Below, one piece after another: positions 4,617 through 6,130 of a stretch of DNA of 6,130 nucleotides (its first letter is position 1; each line of letters starts with the position of its first letter). Position numbers and translations under genes: made by a program. This stretch comes from Fischerella sp. (GTDB taxonomy: Bacteria; Cyanobacteriota; Cyanobacteriia; Cyanobacteriales; Nostocaceae). The notes under the pieces are model-generated. The model was not told where the DNA came from and ran no database searches. It saw nothing but the letters and a program-made list of their open reading frames with translations. Location of the stretch: positions 1 through 6,130 of the forward strand of contig JANZYY010000315.1 in assembly GCA_026419705.1 (NCBI GenBank), read 5' to 3'.

Positions 4617-5972
4617 TTACTGTTGAAGTTTAATCCCGCGAATAGAATAATCCAACAACTCCATCGGATGCATAATCGGAATTTCCTTACCTTGCAAACT
4701 CAAATGCTTGCTAATCTGCAAAGTACAACCTGGATTTGGTGAAGCAATTAAATCAGCGCCAGTATTCAACAAATTCCGCACTTTTTGCTTACCCAATTCC
4801 TCAGCAACTTCTGGTTGCAGCAGATTGTAAACCCCAGCACTACCACAACATATAGCCGCATCTAAAGGTTCTTTTAACTTCACCCTTGGAATTTGCTGCA
4901 ACAATTGACGCGGTTGCACGCTAATCTTTTGTCCGTGCAACAAATGACAAGCATCTTGATAAACCAAACTCAGTGGTTTCTCAGTCAACGGTGATAGTTT
5001 TGCTGTTAAACCAACAGTTGCCAAAAACTCTTGTGCATCTCTTACTTTAGCGGCAAATTCCTTTGCTTTTTCTCGATATTCTGGATCATCTTCTAAAATG
5101 TGACCGTATTCTTTTAAAGTATGACCACAACCAGCAGCATTGATAATCACAAAATCTACACCAGTCTTGGCAAAACTATCAATCATCTGCCTAGCCAAAG
5201 CTTTGGCTTGTTCAGTTTGTCCTTGGTGTTCCGGAAGCGCCGCACAACAACCTTGAGATTTTGGAATTACCACCTCACAGCCATTTGCCGTTAAGACTCT
5301 CACCGTTGCTTCATTCACAGGTGAGAAAAACAGCCGCTGTACACATCCCAAAATCACCCCGACTCGATAGCGTTTTTTACCCTGCGCCGGAATCACATCT
5401 GGTAAATTATCCTGAAAAGATTTCAGCGTTATTTTTGGCAAAATAGATTCCATTGCTGCCAATCGAGGCGATATATTCTTCAATAACCCAGTAGCACGAA
5501 AGAACTTAGAAAAACCTAACTTTTGATACACCAACAACGGCACTAGTAAAATTCGTAAAGCATCAGGGTTAGGAAACAAAGAAAATATTAATTTCCTAAT
5601 TAACCGATCCGACAAACTACGCGGGTAATTACGCTCAACTTGGTGACGAGTTGCAGAAATTAACTTGTCATATTGCACCCCAGAAGGGCAAGTTGTCACA
5701 CACGCCAGACAACCCAAACAAGAATCAAAATGTTGGACACTAGCTGTATTCAATGCAATCTCACCCTTATTAATCGCATCCATTAAATATATGCGTCCTC
5801 TCGGAGAATCCATCTCCTTTCCAATCACCCGATAGCTGGGACAAGTCGCAAGACAAAACCCACAATGCACACAAGTATCTATCAACTTCGGGTCAGGTGG
5901 ATGATTAGCATCAAACCCTTTCAAATTCTTCAAACTAGCCGTATTATTAACAGAATTTTCCGAAACTTGCAT
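4617..5972 (-). CDS. glcF: Glycolate oxidase iron-sulfur subunit GlcF
   Basis: GlcF is the electron-transfer subunit of the GlcDEF glycolate dehydrogenase, which oxidises glycolate to glyoxylate in photorespiration and passes electrons to the membrane chain. The protein has 451 residues, somewhat longer than E. coli GlcF. Two ferredoxin-type [4Fe-4S] motifs are near the N terminus: C34-X2-C37-X2-C40-X3-C44-P, and C85-X2-C88-X2-C91-X3-C95-P. Two cysteine-rich CCG domains follow: GCV at 209-211, GCCAALPEHQG at 241-251 and GCGH at 281-284; then DACHLLHG at 340-347, CCGSAG at 375-380 and NPGC at 413-416. No signal peptide is seen. The ATG at 5970-5972 has only a weak purine stretch (GTAAGAAG) before it. 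It lies 57 bases after the glcE-like gene on the same strand, so the two are probably co-transcribed. Related heterodisulfide-reductase-like or LutA-like proteins share the CCG domains, but the tandem ferredoxin motifs and the GlcE-like neighbour favour GlcF. Confidence 0.92.
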   Translation of the reverse strand: MQVSENSVNNTASLKNLKGFDANHPPDPKLIDTCVHCGFCLATCPSYRVIGKEMDSPRGRIYLMDAINKGEIALNTASVQHFDSCLGCLACVTTCPSGVQYDKLISATRHQVERNYPRSLSDRLIRKLIFSLFPNPDALRILLVPLLVYQKLGFSKFFRATGLLKNISPRLAAMESILPKITLKSFQDNLPDVIPAQGKKRYRVGVILGCVQRLFFSPVNEATVRVLTANGCEVVIPKSQGCCAALPEHQGQTEQAKALARQMIDSFAKTGVDFVIINAAGCGHTLKEYGHILEDDPEYREKAKEFAAKVRDAQEFLATVGLTAKLSPLTEKPLSLVYQDACHLLHGQKISVQPRQLLQQIPRVKLKEPLDAAICCGSAGVYNLLQPEVAEELGKQKVRNLLNTGADLIASPNPGCTLQISKHLSLQGKEIPIMHPMELLDYSIRGIKLQQ

Positions 5973-5996
5973 AATAACTTCTTACTCTCCCCTCTC

Positions 5997-6022
5997 TTGG
6001 CGTCCTCTGCGTCTTGGCGGTT
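5997..6022 (+). repeat. Nonamer-type repeat in the glcE-glcF gap
   Basis: TTGGCGTCC, TCTGCGTCT and TGGCGGTTC follow in roughly 9-base phase. It is the same kind of repeat, in the same orientation, as the one at 1523-1549. It fills about half of the 57 bases between the glcE-like stop and the glcF start, so it would be transcribed within the operon and lies just upstream of the glcF ribosome binding region. Confidence 0.55.
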
Positions 6023-6028
6023 CGTTTC

Positions 6029-6109
6029 CTAAATTCCCCCCACAAACCGACCAGGACTTAAAATATTCTTCGCATCAAACTGCGCCTTAATCCGCCGCAT
6101 CATCTCCAC
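6029..6109 (-). CDS. glcE: C-terminal end of a glycolate oxidase FAD-binding subunit (GlcE-like), truncated by the contig end
   Basis: Reading the minus strand from 6109 to the TAG at 6029-6031 gives 26 residues containing MMRRIKAQFD and ending LSPGRFVGGI. An (I/L)K..FDPK.(I/L)(L/F).PGR tail is typical of the C terminus of FAD-linked oxidases of the vanillyl-alcohol oxidase family, which includes GlcD and GlcE. The position directly upstream of glcF and the FVGGI ending favour GlcE over GlcD. Everything upstream is lost because the genomic sequence stops at 6109 where adapter begins; the truncation is an assembly artefact, not a gene disruption. Reading into 6110-6130 would give false residues. 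Confidence 0.75.
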   Translation of the reverse strand: MEMMRRIKAQFDAKNILSPGRFVGGI

Positions 6110-6130
6110 CTGTCTCTTATACACATCTCC
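6110..6130. other. Nextera/Tn5 mosaic-end adapter sequence (artefact)
   Basis: The last 21 bases are CTGTCTCTTATACACATCT followed by CC. The first 19 are the Tn5 transposase mosaic end used in Nextera libraries, and the CC matches the start of the adapter arm that follows it. It sits at the very end of the window, directly abutting the glcE-like reading frame, so it is read-through adapter left in the assembly rather than cyanobacterial DNA. Confidence 0.96.

Noticed and set aside
4579..4620. GTAAGC/GCTTAC inverted repeat as the glcF terminator
   Set aside because: The stem is only 6 bases with a 30-base loop, includes the stop codon and has no T-run after it.
5261..5446. Plus-strand 61-residue open frame inside glcF
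   Set aside because: It lies wholly antisense to a well-supported glcF with both CCG domains, has a low-complexity Leu/Pro/His-rich start and no ribosome binding site.
6029..6130. glcE-like gene broken by a transposon end
   Set aside because: The Tn5 mosaic end at the edge of the window, with adapter bases after it, is a library adapter rather than an insertion.

Overview
The window looks like the chromosome of a filamentous, probably heterocyst-forming (Nostocales-type) cyanobacterium. The gene content points there (AcsF-type cyclase, heme oxygenase, HemN, plus a GlcE/GlcF-like glycolate oxidase). So do five copies of the HIP1 octamer GCGATCGC, a heptanucleotide tandem repeat array, and several palindromic or nonameric dispersed repeats of kinds seen in such genomes. 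Genus cannot be read from the sequence alone.

Layout. Positions 1-153 hold a heptamer repeat array with an embedded palindrome, running into the stop codon of acsF. acsF (minus strand, 151-1227) encodes the diiron Mg-protoporphyrin monomethyl ester cyclase. A roughly 625-base divergent intergenic region follows, with a MITE-like element and several inverted repeats that are candidate control sites. Then come heme oxygenase (plus, 1853-2575) and hemN (plus, 2666-4048), 90 bases apart with a strong hairpin between them, probably one operon. A 568-base convergent intergenic region (4049-4616) holds a palindromic dispersed repeat and a doubtful small membrane ORF. glcF (minus, 4617-5972) is followed, on its upstream side, by the last 26 codons of a glcE-like gene (6029-6109). 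The final 21 bases (6110-6130) are not genomic: they match the Nextera/Tn5 mosaic-end adapter, so the right edge is an untrimmed contig or read end.

How the genes work together. AcsF, HO and HemN are three enzymes of tetrapyrrole synthesis: chlorophyll ring E formation, biliverdin for bilins, and the O2-independent step to protoporphyrinogen. In Synechocystis PCC 6803 the low-oxygen isoforms of the same three (chlAII, ho2, hemN) lie together and are activated by the MarR-type regulator ChlR under micro-oxic conditions. The same trio here, arranged divergently, is most simply the micro-oxic tetrapyrrole set. No chlR gene is in the window. The glc genes are a separate minus-strand unit for glycolate oxidation in photorespiration.

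No convincing new biological system is visible. The points most worth checking are the adapter tail, the repeat array that supplies the acsF stop codon, the divergent control region and two likely start-codon corrections. No tRNA, rRNA, CRISPR array or transposase gene was seen.
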